Assembly (NCBI GenBank): GCA_027943335.1
Contig: BSBK01008830.1
Location: forward strand, 372,001-436,000
DNA length: 64,000 nucleotides
Direction: 5' to 3'
Source: Chamaecyparis obtusa
Taxonomy: Eukaryota; Streptophyta; Pinopsida; Cupressales; Cupressaceae
The position numbers and the translations under genes are program-made. The notes below the pieces were generated by a model. That model was not told where the DNA came from and made no database searches. It saw only the letters and a program-made list of their open reading frames with translations. Below are positions 12,440 through 25,049 of this stretch, one piece after another (positions within the stretch are counted from its first letter, which is position 1; each line of letters begins with the position of its first letter).

Positions 12440-13589
12440 TGTAATACCCCAAAATTGGCATCTTGCAATCCTAACAAATTTTGTTGCATTTAGTCTCATT
12501 CTGTCGATTTCTAATCATCAAAGTCCTATTGTACTAGGCAATTATGTCTACTAATTGACTTTACTTGACTTAGTGTCAAATGCAAAAAACCTCAAATCTG
12601 CATCAATCACATATCATATTTAATTCCTAAATAACGACTACAAATTGGCTAAATAAACCCTATGATTGATTAATTTAATTATAAAGTCCTAGCACTTTAA
12701 TTAAATTAAAAGTCACCCCCTTTACTCAAAATACACATGAAAAAGGAATTAAATAAATATTTGGTTTTAAATGAATATCCTCATCTCAATAATTGAATTT
12801 AATTATTTAAATAATTGAAAAAATCCACTTATGAGGCAATATTGTATTTATTTAATCAAATATTCTCTCCAAAAAATCTTCTCTTTAGTTCAAAAAAGGA
12901 AACTTTGAGTTAATTAAGAATCTAAAAGGGGAATAAAATAGTTAAAAGCTCCACACAAGCAAAAGAAAAAATTTGTCTACCTCTTTACAAGAAACTTTCT
13001 ATTCTGAACTAAACTCTCATTCAATCTCCACCGTTCGTCTGATTCAATCTCGACCGTCAATTAAACCCGGGACTCTATAAAAGAACCCTCATTCCTCATT
13101 CAAAGGATCCCAATTTTTGAGCAATGAAGTGTTGGCGCATTCTCATTGCTTCTTGTTTACATTCAAAGCTTTCATTTGCATTGTTGATTTGATAATCATC
13201 TTAGATTAATATCATGTTTAGCTTAAATATGCACTTCATTTCTTAATCTAGTTTTCTTTTAAAGTTCTTAGATTAATCTTGCATATTTCATTTCTTAGAT
13301 TAATGCTCATTTCTCATCATTTCTAGATTAATTGCATACTCATTTAGATTAATCTTGCATATTCATTTCTAAATTAAACTACATAAATCCTCCATTCTAG
13401 TGCTAGTCTATGGTTGTTGGACTCTTGATTCTAAAAGTGATCTTGAACCCTACCTAGATAGGAGGCAATAGGTCGAATCATCTAGGCATGCAAGATGAAT
13501 AACATCATATTTTTTCTTGTCTACAGCTGATGAAAAATGACTATGTTGAATGGTGAGGCTAAATTAGAGGCCCATATTTAGCTTATACA
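12440..13589 (+). repeat. Plus-strand LTR starting TGTAATACCCC (element G)
   Basis: It starts TGTAATACCCCAAAA and probably ends CTTATACA at 13589. It has a TATA box at 13076-13083. Five bases after the proposed end, TGGCATCCACTGTTGGG (13594-13610) looks like a worn primer-binding site of the 'TGGCGCCCACCGTGGGG' type common in plant gypsy elements. No partner LTR is in the window, so the element is truncated or interrupted. The TGTAATACCCC start is known from several plant gypsy families. The right edge is an inference. Confidence 0.55.
13076..13083 (+). promoter_or_regulatory. TATA box in LTR G
   Basis: TATAAAAG sits in 'GGGACTCTATAAAAGAACCC', about 635 bp into the LTR. The G+C-rich run just upstream and the position suit an LTR promoter, with transcription to the right. 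No transcript is known to me. Confidence 0.5.
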
Positions 13590-15163
13590 TTTCTGGCATC
13601 CACTGTTGGGTAGAAAATCAATTTCTGGCCTCATCTCATTCTTTTAAATTTCCATCAAAATTTTGCATTCTATCCGTATGCTCATACACCTCTGTACAAA
13701 TTCTCACTATATCACACAAATTTGTGCTGGTCTTAGCAATTCCTCATGTGAAAAAGGTGTTTTCTCACACAGGACTGTGCACTATCTCGCATGAAACTTG
13801 ACACTAGAGATTTAAATTTTCATAGTTTTTGTACTTACTATTCCTATTTTCTGACATTCTTTGCTTTGCTATGATTTTATAGTTTTCATTTTGTAATACA
13901 TCATAATAGTGGGTTGTAGGACATTTGTCAAAAACTCCTAAAACACAACCAAGCATATTTATTGATAGTTTGATTGTAGGATGCTTGCCAAAGATGCTTG
14001 TCAAATCCATTTCAAACCCACTAAAACTTTGTGTTTGTTTTATTGCTTTTATTCACATAGTCTAAATAGGGCCTTGTGAAAATATCTTAAGGGTCTTGAT
14101 AGTAGCATAGGGTAATAGGCTCTTCATTACATGGAAGTGATGAACATGAATGAAATCAAGACCCAGATGCTGCTAGAATGATAGATATCTTGGGGAGAAA
14201 GGAAAGGTAACAAATCTTTAGCACATCTATTAGTTAGGGGATTATGTTCTCCTCTCTCTGAGAGAATCAGAAACCCAAAAGATTTTGGTTTGGTTGAGGA
14301 GGAGTTAGCTTGGTGATAGACATGTATAGTGTGTTTGGGTAAGGTGAAGAGGTAGAAGATTATGCTCTTCTCTCTTTGAGAGAATTAGAAACTCTAACCC
14401 TTGAATCCAAGCCAAGTCCATATCACCTTTAGAGGGCCTAATGGAAGTTGAACCTCTGGGAATGACCCAAGTGAGTACACACCTTTTGCCGATGATTCCA
14501 CCTCACTATAATAAAGTATCTTTGTTGAGTCTAAAGAATCTAAAGCCATGTTAACTTCTTTCTCTTGATCCATGACTATCATCTTGAGAAAGCTCTATCT
14601 ATTGTACTGAGTGACACCACTCCTAGCCCTTCTTGCAGGGGTGTACACTTTCAGGTGTTGGTGTGGTTGTGAGGCCCTCTCCTTGTATCACGGCCACTGA
14701 AGGTTAGTGTGAATGGAAGCCTATTAAAAACTCTCTTAGTTAGTTTCCTACCTGGTTCATCTCCGAAAGGGGACATAATCTTTTCACACGGAGGGGGAAG
14801 AATCTCTCCTATAGATTCTCATGATAGGCATGCACCTAGATGTTTGAAGGTGGTATATGACATTGTCCCCTTCTTCAAGGGTAACCTTTGAACATATATT
14901 ATTGAGTCCTTGGAAACACTAAAAATATGGGCACCCTCTAGGGGGTGACATGGTTGTGTGAGGTGAATGCATGCGCATAAGTTGTGAGGCACATATTTTG
15001 TCTTCTCTACCATTTTCTTTGTAGGGATAATTGAGTGTTTGTTTTGAGTCTTCAAACTCTCCAACCTGATAAAATTTTTTTCAAGACTCCCATGTTTCTT
15101 CTGAGATGCTTTGTCCTCGGTAGAATTTTTTTTGACTATTGATGTTAGGAATGAATGTTGAAT
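13590..15163. other. Unassigned repeat-like DNA after LTR G
   Basis: The first 20 bases include the worn primer-binding site of G. The rest shows no domain I recognise. A near repeat, 'GATTATG(T/C)TCT(C/T)CTCTCT.TGAGAGAAT.AGAAAC', occurs at about 14241 and 14356, about 115 bp apart. The frames at 13804-14010, 14394-14582, 14709-14891 and 14819-15064 overlap on opposite strands or are short, and none has a recognisable motif. It may be the leader of G or fragments of other elements. Confidence 0.35.
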
Positions 15164-15700
15164 ATATCCTATGGGAGATTATTCATAGTCATTCTATAGC
15201 ATTTGTTGTTGCATTCATGACTGTGATTGTCATTGATGTCAACAAAGCAATCTACTAAAGTTTAGTAGACAAGCATACAGTGTTTGTGTTAGCCCATGTG
15301 GGATATTGAAGATCAAGCTATGCAGAGTTGAGGACTTAATTTATGATGTTTCATATGATCATGGTTAAGAGAACATTTGAAAATTCATCTATTCATGATA
15401 GTTATGTGTAAATTAGTGGAAGCAGTATTCAGGCAGTGTTCCCGAGTAGTGGTTTGTGGAAATTAGATGATATCTCCTAATTGGGATAGAATCTAACCAT
15501 GTGAAGTTGTACAAATGATGAAGACATTATGATTGTGATGTGGATGTGACAACAAGGTCAGAGGTCACACGAGTGACGAGTTATCTCAATTGGAAGCTGA
15601 CAATTTTATGTAATTGTGGAATTGTTATGTAACATGTGGAAGATTTTATTTTGTAATTTGTATGCCGACTCATTTGTAATTATTTGAGTGTGGTATAAAG
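15164..15700 (+). repeat. Partial copia-like LTR, interrupted by element C
   Basis: It begins near TGTTGAATATATCC, which resembles the TGTTGAACTACAAC start of LTR E. It contains 'TGTGATTGTCATTGATGTCAAC', also found in E at 45452-45471. It stops abruptly at 15700 (GGTATAAAG), where element C begins with TGTTGGTTCC. The remainder should lie beyond the far LTR of C, outside this window. The assignment rests on short similarities. Confidence 0.5.
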
Positions 15701-16237
15701 TGTTGGTTCCCCTTCTCTTTCTACTTGCAGGTTTACACTATGATTGACTAATTAATGTCACTGACTCTATCATCACTCCAAAGTCTACAAGGAAAAGGGC
15801 CAATTAACAAGGATAAAAATGGATCCTCCTACACTTTGAGCCTAAATGCTTAGGTGGGTGTACCCTTGACTCACTTCTTCAAAGGAGTCACAAAATAGAA
15901 TACAACTATACCCTTTACAAACTAATTTTAAAGATTTATCATTTATATTTGTGATTGATGATGATGAAATACTTCTAGACAATGGATCAGTGCCTTAACC
16001 TAGGGCATAGAGTCACTCAATAACATATATCAACTGAAAACCCTAACTCAAAAACTCTTGAACTCAGAATAAGTGATTTTCCTATTATTCCTCTCCCTCT
16101 CACACCTAGACATCAAATTCTTACTGAACCATGAATTCTCTGAAACTATCTTTAAGGAATTAATCCTGACTTTGGCAAGAACTCAAAGATAATCTCATAA
16201 TATACTTTGTATACCATATATTAACTCACTTTGTGAC
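15701..16237 (-). repeat. Element C 3' LTR, first part
   Basis: It starts TGTTGGTTCCCC and matches 57790-58102 at about 94-95% by eye over the 310 bp they share. It breaks at 16237, directly after GTGAC. The same GTGAC recurs at 39223, where the LTR resumes, so element B sits between the two parts. It includes the shared U5-side motif at 15984-16015 (GATCAGTGCCTTAACCTAGGGCATAGAGTC). Confidence 0.8.
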
Positions 16238-19076
16238 TATTATACACTAAGTTTTCACCCTTGCTTCAAGCTCTCTTGGTCTTGATAACTTATTATAACA
16301 TGGGAATCATCTCCAGGTTGTGGGACCTATGCTAATTGAGATGAGACCTCCAGGTTCTAGGTTGGTTCCTCTTGGATAATCACCTTATTTTTCTCTTTGA
16401 CAAGAAAGTAAATTCTTGAGGGAAAAAGGGATAGAAGGAATGCATGAAAGGGAAATAATTGAAAGAAAACTATCCTACTAGGTGATACACCAAAAATATG
16501 GTATGAATTATAGTATAGAGAATGAAATAGGTGCAAAAACTCAGGTCTAGGGGATCACAACTCACTGAATAGGTTTGCATCAATATTTCATAAAAGGGTC
16601 TGCAATAGAAAGAGGCTATTCAGGGAAAGAGAGAATTTCACAACAATAGCATTCCTAGGAATTTAGACACAATCTATAACTTGCAAACAAACATTCACCT
16701 TTGCAACTAGGTATAGGAATGAGACAGATTGTCAGGGGGTTGAAGTATACCCACAAGATCATTCAAATAAAATCATCCACAAGAATACACATGAATTGCA
16801 GAAAGAAAGAGGGATCAAGAACCCTAAGATATTACTAAAAACATACATATACTCAATTCATTAAGAGAAAATTTAGACAAGAAGGCATAGGGATAGAAAA
16901 AATGTCACAAAATACCTTTGCAATATCTAAACATCAATGAAAGGTTACAATCTACAAAAAGCTAGAGGGCAGAAAGAAAATCTCTCTTTTACAATTGTAA
17001 ACTCTTAGCTTCTAAAAGCTCCCAAAAACATTATATACATCTCCTTTTGCACACAAGCAGGAGCAAAAAATCTAATTAGGGTTACATAGATTTTCATAGA
17101 ATAATAACCAACCCTAATTCTATCAAGTCTGACCATAAATGCATCTTTGAAAGTATCATGGATGATCAAATCTTTGTACCTACATGTCCATTTCATCACT
17201 ACATCTACCTACAGTCAAGTCACCTTGATCCATCTACCTATCTGCAACTCGGCCTCGCCATAACTGCTCAAATCTGGTACTTCAGATATTTTGAATTTAA
17301 AAAATATAAACGGTCATAGGTGGTGCCAAGATTTTCTTTATCAACGACTAATATTTGAACCTGATCTATCTTTTAAAACATAGCCATCAGATCATCCATT
17401 TTACCTGGGCACCCCTTTGGATCTTAACCCTAACTCATTTGGTGAATCCGTGACTAAGGATTTCATCTCAAGTTCTCCTTTCTCTTTAGTCGCTAAATCT
17501 CCTAATCTTTTCATAAACTTTGACCTGATCTGGTGATTACACAACAAGCGTTGATCCTTACTTCGATCTGACAGTGGTCACTGAGTCAGGAGAAGTCTTC
17601 AGCATATTCCTTCCAATTGAGTGATTACCTGACTGAAGAGAAATCTCATAGTCACTGAATGAAAAGAATATTCCCTCCTTCATTAGGCAATCACCCAACT
17701 GAGCTACAAACCTGGGCCCATCCTGCCACTTGTCATGATATTATTTTCTTGACTATAGACACCTTGGATTATCTGGCATAGGACCCACCTGACAAGAAGT
17801 GCTTTTCTGGAATGAAGATCGATGACCATCGTTATACCATGATACTAACCCTTGAGCACATTTCCTTAGTGATATAATGATAGTTGTAGATCATGCTCAA
17901 ACTTTAACTACTTCAGACCTGAGACCGTGAAACATAATGGTAACCACTCGCCAGATCACTGGATGTTAAGAACTTAACTGCTAGGAATAGGAGATCTCAT
18001 GAGCACATAGTCACTTAGTCACTAAATAAAAACTTAACCATTTCAAAAACTGGAGACCTAGCAACTGCATCTTTGAACTGGGCCCACCCTACCATGTGTC
18101 ACTCTATCAATCACTTCGACTACCTTGTCAACTTTGAAAACTACTAGTTGTTTTGATAATGGCCCACCCTCCTTTAACTTTTCATCGGATGGTTGTTTCT
18201 ATACCACATCATGCATCTTATCTGAGCGGTATAATGACAATCATGGATCATGTCTGAACTTTAACTCACCAGAACTGAGACCACCAAACATAACAGTAAC
18301 CGCTCGCTAGATCATTGGATGTTAAGAACTTAACCGCAGGGAATAAGATATCTCATGAACAATGCAATTGCTTAATCACTGAGTAAAATCTTAACCATCT
18401 CAAAAATTGGAGACCTAGTGACTGTCAACTTAACTCAATTCTCTTTTGACCAGGGTATATCTGGCGAACGGCTGACTGAAGAAACTCAAAGTCACGTGAA
18501 CCTTTACTAACCCTGGGTTAACTTTTTTGACCTCCTAACTAAAGAGAAATCCTTAACTCAATGCTTACATGAGTTATAACTATAGTAAGGAAAATCACTT
18601 AGTCACCAGATAGGAAAGAATATTGTTGACCTTGGGTTTCATTGAGAGATTTCCCGACTAAAGAGAAATCGCTGGGTCGCTGAATGAAAATGGAATATTC
18701 CATCCGATTAGGAGATTAAGAGATAAAAGGAAGTCATGGAATTAGGAGACAAAAAGGCATATTCTTTTCAGCTTAAGAGATCTTGTGACCAACCAATTGT
18801 AGAAAAGCACACATGCAAAATGAAGACTTAAGTGGCCAAAAAAAGGTAATGGCAAAATATAATAGGCCATAGGGTTTTTAGGGTTTTGGCACGAATGGAC
18901 ATATTTTTGAATTTAGATGACTTATCAGACTAGGGAGTTAAATAATTGTAGAGACTAGAGGAAAAGGTACAAAACCATGAAAATTTATCAAGGTGTTCAA
19001 GATGGTTTAATGGAAATTGCTGGATAGAGCCCAACCTGTGGCCAAAATTGTATGGAAGGGGAATTTTTGGGTAACA
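16238..19076 (-). repeat. Element B 3' LTR (left copy)
   Basis: This direct repeat of 36348-39222 is 2,839 bp long and about 93% alike by eye. It is framed by GTGAC at 16233-16237 and GTGAC at 39223-39227. The outer end reads TATTATAC, a one-base change from TGTTATAC in the right copy. The right half (about 17580-18790) is rich in loose units such as 'GACTGAAGAGAAATC', 'GTCACTGAATGA', and 'GAGATCTC.TGAAC', which form imperfect short inverted repeats. The U3 side carries 'AAAAGCACACATGCAAAATGAAGACTTAAGTGGCC', a block also conserved in the C LTR at 42281-42310. Frames inside it, such as 17005-17199 and 18125-18310, have no recognised product. Confidence 0.9.
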
Positions 19077-19555
19077 TTTTGGTGATATCTGCTAGATGTT
19101 AGCCTACTAGACATTGATCAGTGGCCTTAACATAATCCATTGGGCATGGAGTCATCTTCTGAATATAAAACTTGCTTGACAGAGAGAGACCTGAAACTAG
19201 AAGAACAAAAACCTGTGCATGAGCACTTCTTGGAAAATAGGAAAAACTAACCTAGAAAGCAAGGATAGAAAATATGAAACATATTCATATAGATTTAAAA
19301 GGAAGGATTGACCTCAACGAAAGGCTTCAAGTGGAATCCATTAACTGATATAGGCAAGGTGTCTCCTCCAAGAGTTGATAGCTGAAAATCATTAGGCCCC
19401 TTGCATTCTGTAATAACAAATGGTCCACCCCAGAAAGAATCAAACTTTGTATGTCTACCAAGCTTTGATTTGAATTCATCCCATTTGAGAACTACATCTC
19501 CAACTTTGAAGTATCTAGCCCCGACTCTTCTATCAAAACTTTTCTTTGTTTGTAC
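19077..19555 (-). other. Element B region between integrase and 3' LTR
   Basis: No reading frame of note is present. Read on the minus strand, the coding decay continues for about 200 bp below the integrase tail (for example residues resembling 'GD(V)VLKWDEFKSKLG' at about 19430-19500). At 19115-19154 it holds 'GATCAGTGGCC...CATTGGGCATGGAGTCAT', a relative of the motif found in the LTRs of C, N and the left-edge fragment. The polypurine tract next to the LTR is not obvious: the minus strand reads GATATCACCAAAA before TGTTACCC. Confidence 0.45.
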
Positions 19556-20663
19556 CTAATGGAACTCCATATCTTTCATGGATTTATCTCTGAGTTCTTC
19601 TAACTCCATGAGTTGAGCATACCTGATTTTTAAGGGATCTCCTTCTTCAAATAGGACATATTGAGTGGCCAAGTCCAAAGCTGGAAATTTAGTTGAAATG
19701 GAAAACTTAGCCTCTCTACCATATACTAACACATAAGGAGAATTCCCAATGATCTTCTTTGGGGTAATCCTATTTAACCATAAGGCAGATTTCAATTTAG
19801 TATGCCAATCCCTTTGGTTATCCTATAGATTTTTCTTGATTATCCTAATCAAGTTCTTATTAGTTGATTCTACCAAACCATTGCCTTGAGGGTAGTAATT
19901 TGAACTTGTATTTAGATAAATGCCATTTCTGATTCCCATTCTGAAACTTTAAGGCTGGTGAATGCCAATGCATTATCTGATATTATGGAGTCTAGAGTGT
20001 CAAATCTATGAATTATATCATCATAAAAACTTAAGACAACACTCTCATTTGATTCTTTTAAGGCAACTACCTCTGTCCATCTGGTGAAATAATCAGTTGC
20101 AATGATTATCCACTTGTAGCCTTCACTAGATGGAGGATTAATCATACCAATAAAGTCTATGCCCCATCTCATGAATGGTTTCTCTGTTCTGATTGGCTAA
20201 AGGGGTAGAGTTGAAAGCCTTTCTTTTCCTACAAACATGGCACATTTGATGCATTTTCTCACATACTCATGACTATCTTTGAAGATAGATGGCCAATAGT
20301 ATCCGAGCCTCATGATTTTAAAAGCAGTAGTCCTGGGAGAAAAGTGACCTCCAGAAGGTCCATCATGAAATTCAAATAGGACATCATATATCTTTTCTAA
20401 ATCGATACATCTCAAAAGGACACCATTGTCATCCTTTCTAAAAAGAACTTCATCTATCAACACAAAAGGAGAAGATTGTAATCTATAATATCTTCTCTTT
20501 GCTGAATCTAGGTCTATAGGACATTGTCCTGTCTTCAAGTAATGAATCATGTTAGGCAACCAACCTGATGTTTTGGCATGTTCCTCTATGGAATGCGCAA
20601 TGAGAGATGAATCTATTTCCTTTGATTTCGTTGAACTTTCATCCCCTACCAAATGCTCACAAA
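19556..20663 (-). pseudogene. int: Element B integrase, broken (Ty3/gypsy)
   Basis: Integrase would insert the element's DNA copy into the genome. The 20652-20197 frame has the N-terminal zinc-binding part, with GGHF, then 'YYWPSIFKDSHEYVRKCIKC' (a CxxC). The core lies at 20172-19912: the first Asp in RWGIDFIG and the second in ISDNALAFTS. The third catalytic residue, in 'QGNGLVESTNK', is read at about 19860-19900 in a nearby frame and is intact. The C-terminal part, with 'RITPKKIIGNSPYVLVYGRE', is at 19795-19556. Frameshifts separate the three parts. The zinc domain is cut from the upstream RT-RNase H by element N, whose left TSD copy GACCT is at 20664-20668. Confidence 0.9.
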
Positions 20664-20668
20664 GACCT

Positions 20669-23600
20669 TGTTAGCCATTTTTCTTGTATCCCTAAACTCT
20701 AGAAGAGAAATATGAAAACCAAACATAGGGATCTTTGTCTAGCCACACAAATCCACTTGCTCATGCAAACTGAGGGGCAAGGAAAGACTAATTAATGAGG
20801 ATTTGATCCTCCTTCTGCTTATAGTTCCACACACTCAGGCGGGTGCACCTAAAACATGATAAGATCTACATACATAAACACTTACTCACTTCAACCTTTT
20901 ATGCAGATATGAAAATTAGTGGATAGTTCTCACGCTTATAAAACATGGGAGTTCAACTCAACCAGTCTTATACAGGATCCCACCTGTATGATCTGCTAAG
21001 AACTAGGAAAATGGCCAACATGACAACAAGGATAAACTCCTTCTTCTCTTCTTTGAGCTCAGGTAGGCTAACCCTTGGATTCATTTCTTCAAAGAATCAC
21101 TAACAACACTTGTATTCATGAAACACAAGACATAAACATGAATTCTCTCAAACATGAAATTAAAGATGAATTGAATTTTAAAGGTTGATGATGAAAACTG
21201 CAAAGCAAATTAGGACCAGTGCCTTGTTCATTGGGCAACAGAGTCATACAAACATACATTCACAGAAAACTTTAATCTCAAACTCAAAGAAACCAAGTGA
21301 AGTGCCTTACAAATCACTTCTCTCACTCCAGTTCCTGGACATCGAATTCATATACAAACCTATAATTCTCAGAACTTGAAATCAAGACTAACTCTCTCCT
21401 TGAAAGAAACTTAAATTCAAACTCATAGGTACCTTATAACTAGTATACTGACATGCCTTACAAATAAATACACAAAAATTAAGATCATGCATACAAAGAC
21501 ATCAAACAAGAACTGAATCGGGATTCCCATTGCTCTCATTAAAATTTATATGTTATTGTACATTTACAATACAAAGACACACAGAAAATAACACCCAAAG
21601 CTTGGAAGCTGCTCTGCAGCATAAATTTCAACATCCATGTTACAATGAGAAAATCCAAGATATAGCAATTGAGAGTCCATTCCCAAAACCAAATGACAGC
21701 TGTCCCTCTTGCATAAAAATATCTTCAACATTCCTCATCTCCCTGCAACTGATTCCCAAGCTGATCCACATTCTCCAAAAACTTCCAATCTGATCTGCAA
21801 CTGATCTTGATTCCTGGATTTCAAACCTGAACTGCTCTTATCAACTACTTTGAAACTGAAAATAGTCATCACCATTGGAATCCTTATTCTGAGACCTTTC
21901 CGGAAACATATAACACTTATTTGTTTTGTTAAAAAATGAATTTCCAGGCCCCTTTTCCGTGAACAGCTATCTTTTAAATTTTTGAATTTTAATCATATAG
22001 TCCAGACTATGTTAATTTTTTAAATATTTTAAAATTTGGCAATTTAATATCATTTTATGTATTTGCCTCAGAAAGCACCAAATAGCGCCACTTGTCATCA
22101 CCTCATTACATGCTCAGAGTAACCTCAGGTTAACCCACTGAATGGGAGAACTAGCGACCATATGCATTCTCTGAATCTCCAGATGATCAAACTAACTACA
22201 GTTAACTCTGGAGAATTGGTGAAAGCTCTATTCTCCAATTCTCTAAATCTTTCTTTGACCATGGTTATCATTTGGAGAATGAGTGACTGAGTGTATTCTC
22301 TAGTTCTTTGAATCATTTTCATTAACTGTCAAGTATTTGGAGAACTAGAGACTAAGCATTCTCCAATTCTCTGAATGTTTATGACTTAACCATTTGCATT
22401 TGGAGAACTAGAGACTAAGCATTCTCTAGTTCTCTGAATCATTTTCACTAACCGCCAACCATTTGGAGAACTAGAGACTAAGCATTCTCCAATTCTTTGA
22501 ATGTTTATGACTTAACCATTTGCATTCGGAGAACTAGAGACTAACTGCCAACTATTTGGAGAACTCGCAACCAAGTGTATTCTCCAATTCTCTAAATGTT
22601 TATGACTTAACCATTTGCATTTGGAGAACTAGAGACTAACTACCAACCATTTGGAGAACTCACGACCAAGTGTATTCTCCAATTCTCTCAATGTTTATGA
22701 CTTAACCATTAGCATTTTTCGCTAGCATTTTTGTGCAAAATTTAGTGCTTTATGGTCATTAGCATGCATCCCAATGCACTAGTTGTGCACACTCTTGAGA
22801 GCCTTCTTCTCTTTATTCATTTCATTATCTGAGTGGTATATCTTTTAAACACTTGAAATAGTCATTTCTTGAGCAATGTGGGATTAAACTTTTGGAAGCA
22901 TTGCTGATTTTTTTATTGCTGCAGTACTCAGAGGATCATAACTTTTGATTTTCAAACTGAGTTTTTCTAAAATTTTTGTTGTACAATGCACACATTTTCA
23001 TCTCAAACATATGTAAAATTCAACCCGACCCAATTTATATTTTTTGAGTTATGATAAAAAATGTGATTGGCTGTGCATTCACACTTTTTTTTTAACTGGC
23101 TCTTGCCTTCAACCCCCTTTTTATCTTCTTCTTCTCCACATGCTTTGCATTTTTCTATGATATTTGGCATCACAACATTACTTTTCTTTGATTTTCTCAA
23201 AATCTGAGACAAGACCTTGATGCATTGCCCTCTAGAAAACAACAATGATAAAGGAGCACCAGTAACACTAGCCATTTCTATGTACACAAATATCTTGTAC
23301 CCAATCTTAGTGATAACTCACACTGGTGACACACTCCTTTTCTCTCACACATCATGGCATTATCTTGTTTGGGCCATTTATTTCACTTTTATCCTTTGCA
23401 AAGATTGTCAAATAACGTTAGCTGACATCTACGAGCGGCCTTAAAAACTGGCCAATAGCCATCATAGGATCATGTCACTGAGCACACATGTTCACCTCCA
23501 ACAAAAAAAATATGCATGTCAAAGAAGAAATCTCGAAGAGACGCAAGCCACAAGATAAAATTGACCAAAGCTAGCATTGCCTTTCTGCTATGTTTGAAAT

Positions 23601-24796
23601 CACTTAAGTTGGCTCTAGAACCAACTTTGAAAACTGACCAAATCACCTGAACAAATCTCACCACGTGACTGACATAAACCTTGAGATACATAGAATCACC
23701 CTGCAAAATGGCATCCCTTGACTATACCCGAGGTGAAAGTTATTAACCTCTGAAGTTTCCCTTTTCATTTTGCTCCTGCAAACACACTGTCAGAACCTGA
23801 TAAACTGCATATGGAATTAGCCTTGAAAAGTGCACGAATGGATTGGCAGGATGCTTGAATCAGAATGAGATATAGTACAACTTGTCAGCAATACATGACA
23901 ACAAGAATTTTGACAATAGGATCATCCTGTGAAAATTTATAGCAGGCAAAGAAGGCCTCTGACAAACTTGCAGAAAACATAACTAGGCAATTTGCACTTT
24001 TTGCAAACAGAAAAGGTCTGGCAAATTGACCAAATGAATACATCAAGAGCCACAATCTTACAGCATGGAAGTATTTTATGTCTACTATACACTGAGATAA
24101 ACATACTAATGACCCGATCAACAGGGCATGAGTTATTCATAGTCAAAATAGGGCTCTTGAAAACTGGTGAATAACCAAACAGTGCAAAACACGAAAGCTG
24201 CAAATGGAATCAGCTTCAATTTCTCATTAGATGGATTCATCATGAGCTACAAACTGACAAGGGTATAGTAAAACTTGTCTATAATGCAAGGAAATGATTA
24301 AAACCTTTCTACCAATCCACCGGGTACAAGTTATAACATGTCAAACAGGGTTCCTGACAAAACTGGGAAAAGGGCCAAGTGTAGAAACTAGTAAACACCT
24401 CCGGAAGGGGATGAATAAATAGGGTCAAAACTTATCATAGAGGCCTAAAACGTGACACATAAAGAGCATGCAAAGTGTACAGCAAGATTCTAGGCTCATA
24501 TTTTCATGACACTCTCCAGGGTGCATTTTATTCAACCTCAAAGTGACCCTTCCCAGTGAATTTTACACAAGCATTTTTTGACTTAGAGACCTCTTAGAAA
24601 CAAACTGATGCAAACCCATTTGAAAATGCCATCTAAGGACTCAAAAAAAATCGATAGGATGAATGCAAAGAAATGAAAACATAGACCTCAAGATATGACC
24701 CCAAATACGCCCATACTAGCATGCAATACAAAGCCAAAATGAGCACCTAATCAAAATTTTACATGGTACCTCAAAACTGCATTTTGAGTACCAACA
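20669..24796 (-). repeat. Element N 3' LTR (left copy, 4.1 kb)
   Basis: It starts TGTTAGCC and ends GTACCAACA. It is a direct repeat of 27192-31324, about 96-97% alike by eye. The preceding GACCT (20664-20668) and the GACCT after the right copy (31325-31329) are the target-site duplication. At 4,128 bp it is unusually long for an LTR. It holds the repeat block at 22130-22700. Small frames such as 23003-23287 and 23937-24203 appear in both LTRs, but this follows from duplication at insertion and is not evidence of coding. Confidence 0.92.
22130..22710. repeat. Hairpin-forming repeats in N left LTR
   Basis: Units of about 60-65 bp repeat the words 'TTTGGAGAACTAGAGACTAAG', 'CATTCTCCAATTCTCTGAATG' and 'TTTATGACTTAACCATTTGCA'. 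Many units can fold on themselves. The clearest is a perfect 12-bp stem, GAGAACTAGAGA at 22403-22414 with TCTCTAGTTCTC at 22423-22434, and an 8-base loop. The same array is in the right LTR. The position is in the upstream half of the LTR transcript strand. Confidence 0.8.
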
Positions 24797-25049
24797 TTGG
24801 CTCTGTTTGGGGATGGTTGAGCATAAGATCAGCACAAGAACCTCAGAATCTCTTGGAAGAGCAGACCACCCCAAAAAATAGCTTCTCCTTATCACTCCAA
24901 AAACAACTTCATCTTCTTATTCCTCCAATCCATTATTTGGTTCTGAGGCTCCTTTATTGAAAGAAACTACACTACTGCTGAAAGGAAAGCAACTACAAAT
25001 GTACAAACTTGAAGCTTATTTACAAAGGCTCATAGCCCCGAAACTAAAA
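24797..25049 (-). other. Element N 3' junction region, shared with C
   Basis: The bases next to the LTR, TTGGCTCTGTTTGGGGATGG, followed by 'GGAAGAGCAGACCACC' at about 24856, match C at 42486-42565 (GTGGCTCTTTTTGGGGATGC, then GGAGAAGCAGACCACC). On the minus strand the run CATCCCCAAA.AGAGCCA precedes the LTR and may be the plus-strand priming site, although it is less purine-rich than usual. The shared sequence ties N to the C lineage. Confidence 0.55.

Noticed and set aside
14394..15064. Overlapping short frames on both strands as a possible host gene
   Set aside because: No domain, no splice pattern I trust, and repeated sequence on both sides.
16238..19076. Regularly repeated words as a possible CRISPR-like array
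   Set aside because: Spacing and words are irregular, the block is present in both B LTRs, and the sequence is plant nuclear.
23003..23287. A 94-codon minus-strand frame with CKACGEEEDKKG, also found in the other N LTR (29557-29814)
   Set aside because: The two LTRs were identical at insertion, so matching frames prove nothing. There is no known motif, and the frame is short.
24797..24815. TTGGCTCTGTTTGGGGATGG read as a plus-strand tRNA-Asp type primer-binding site of N
   Set aside because: The coding frames and a better primer site (27171-27188) put N on the minus strand, and the same bases occur at the 3' LTR edge of C.
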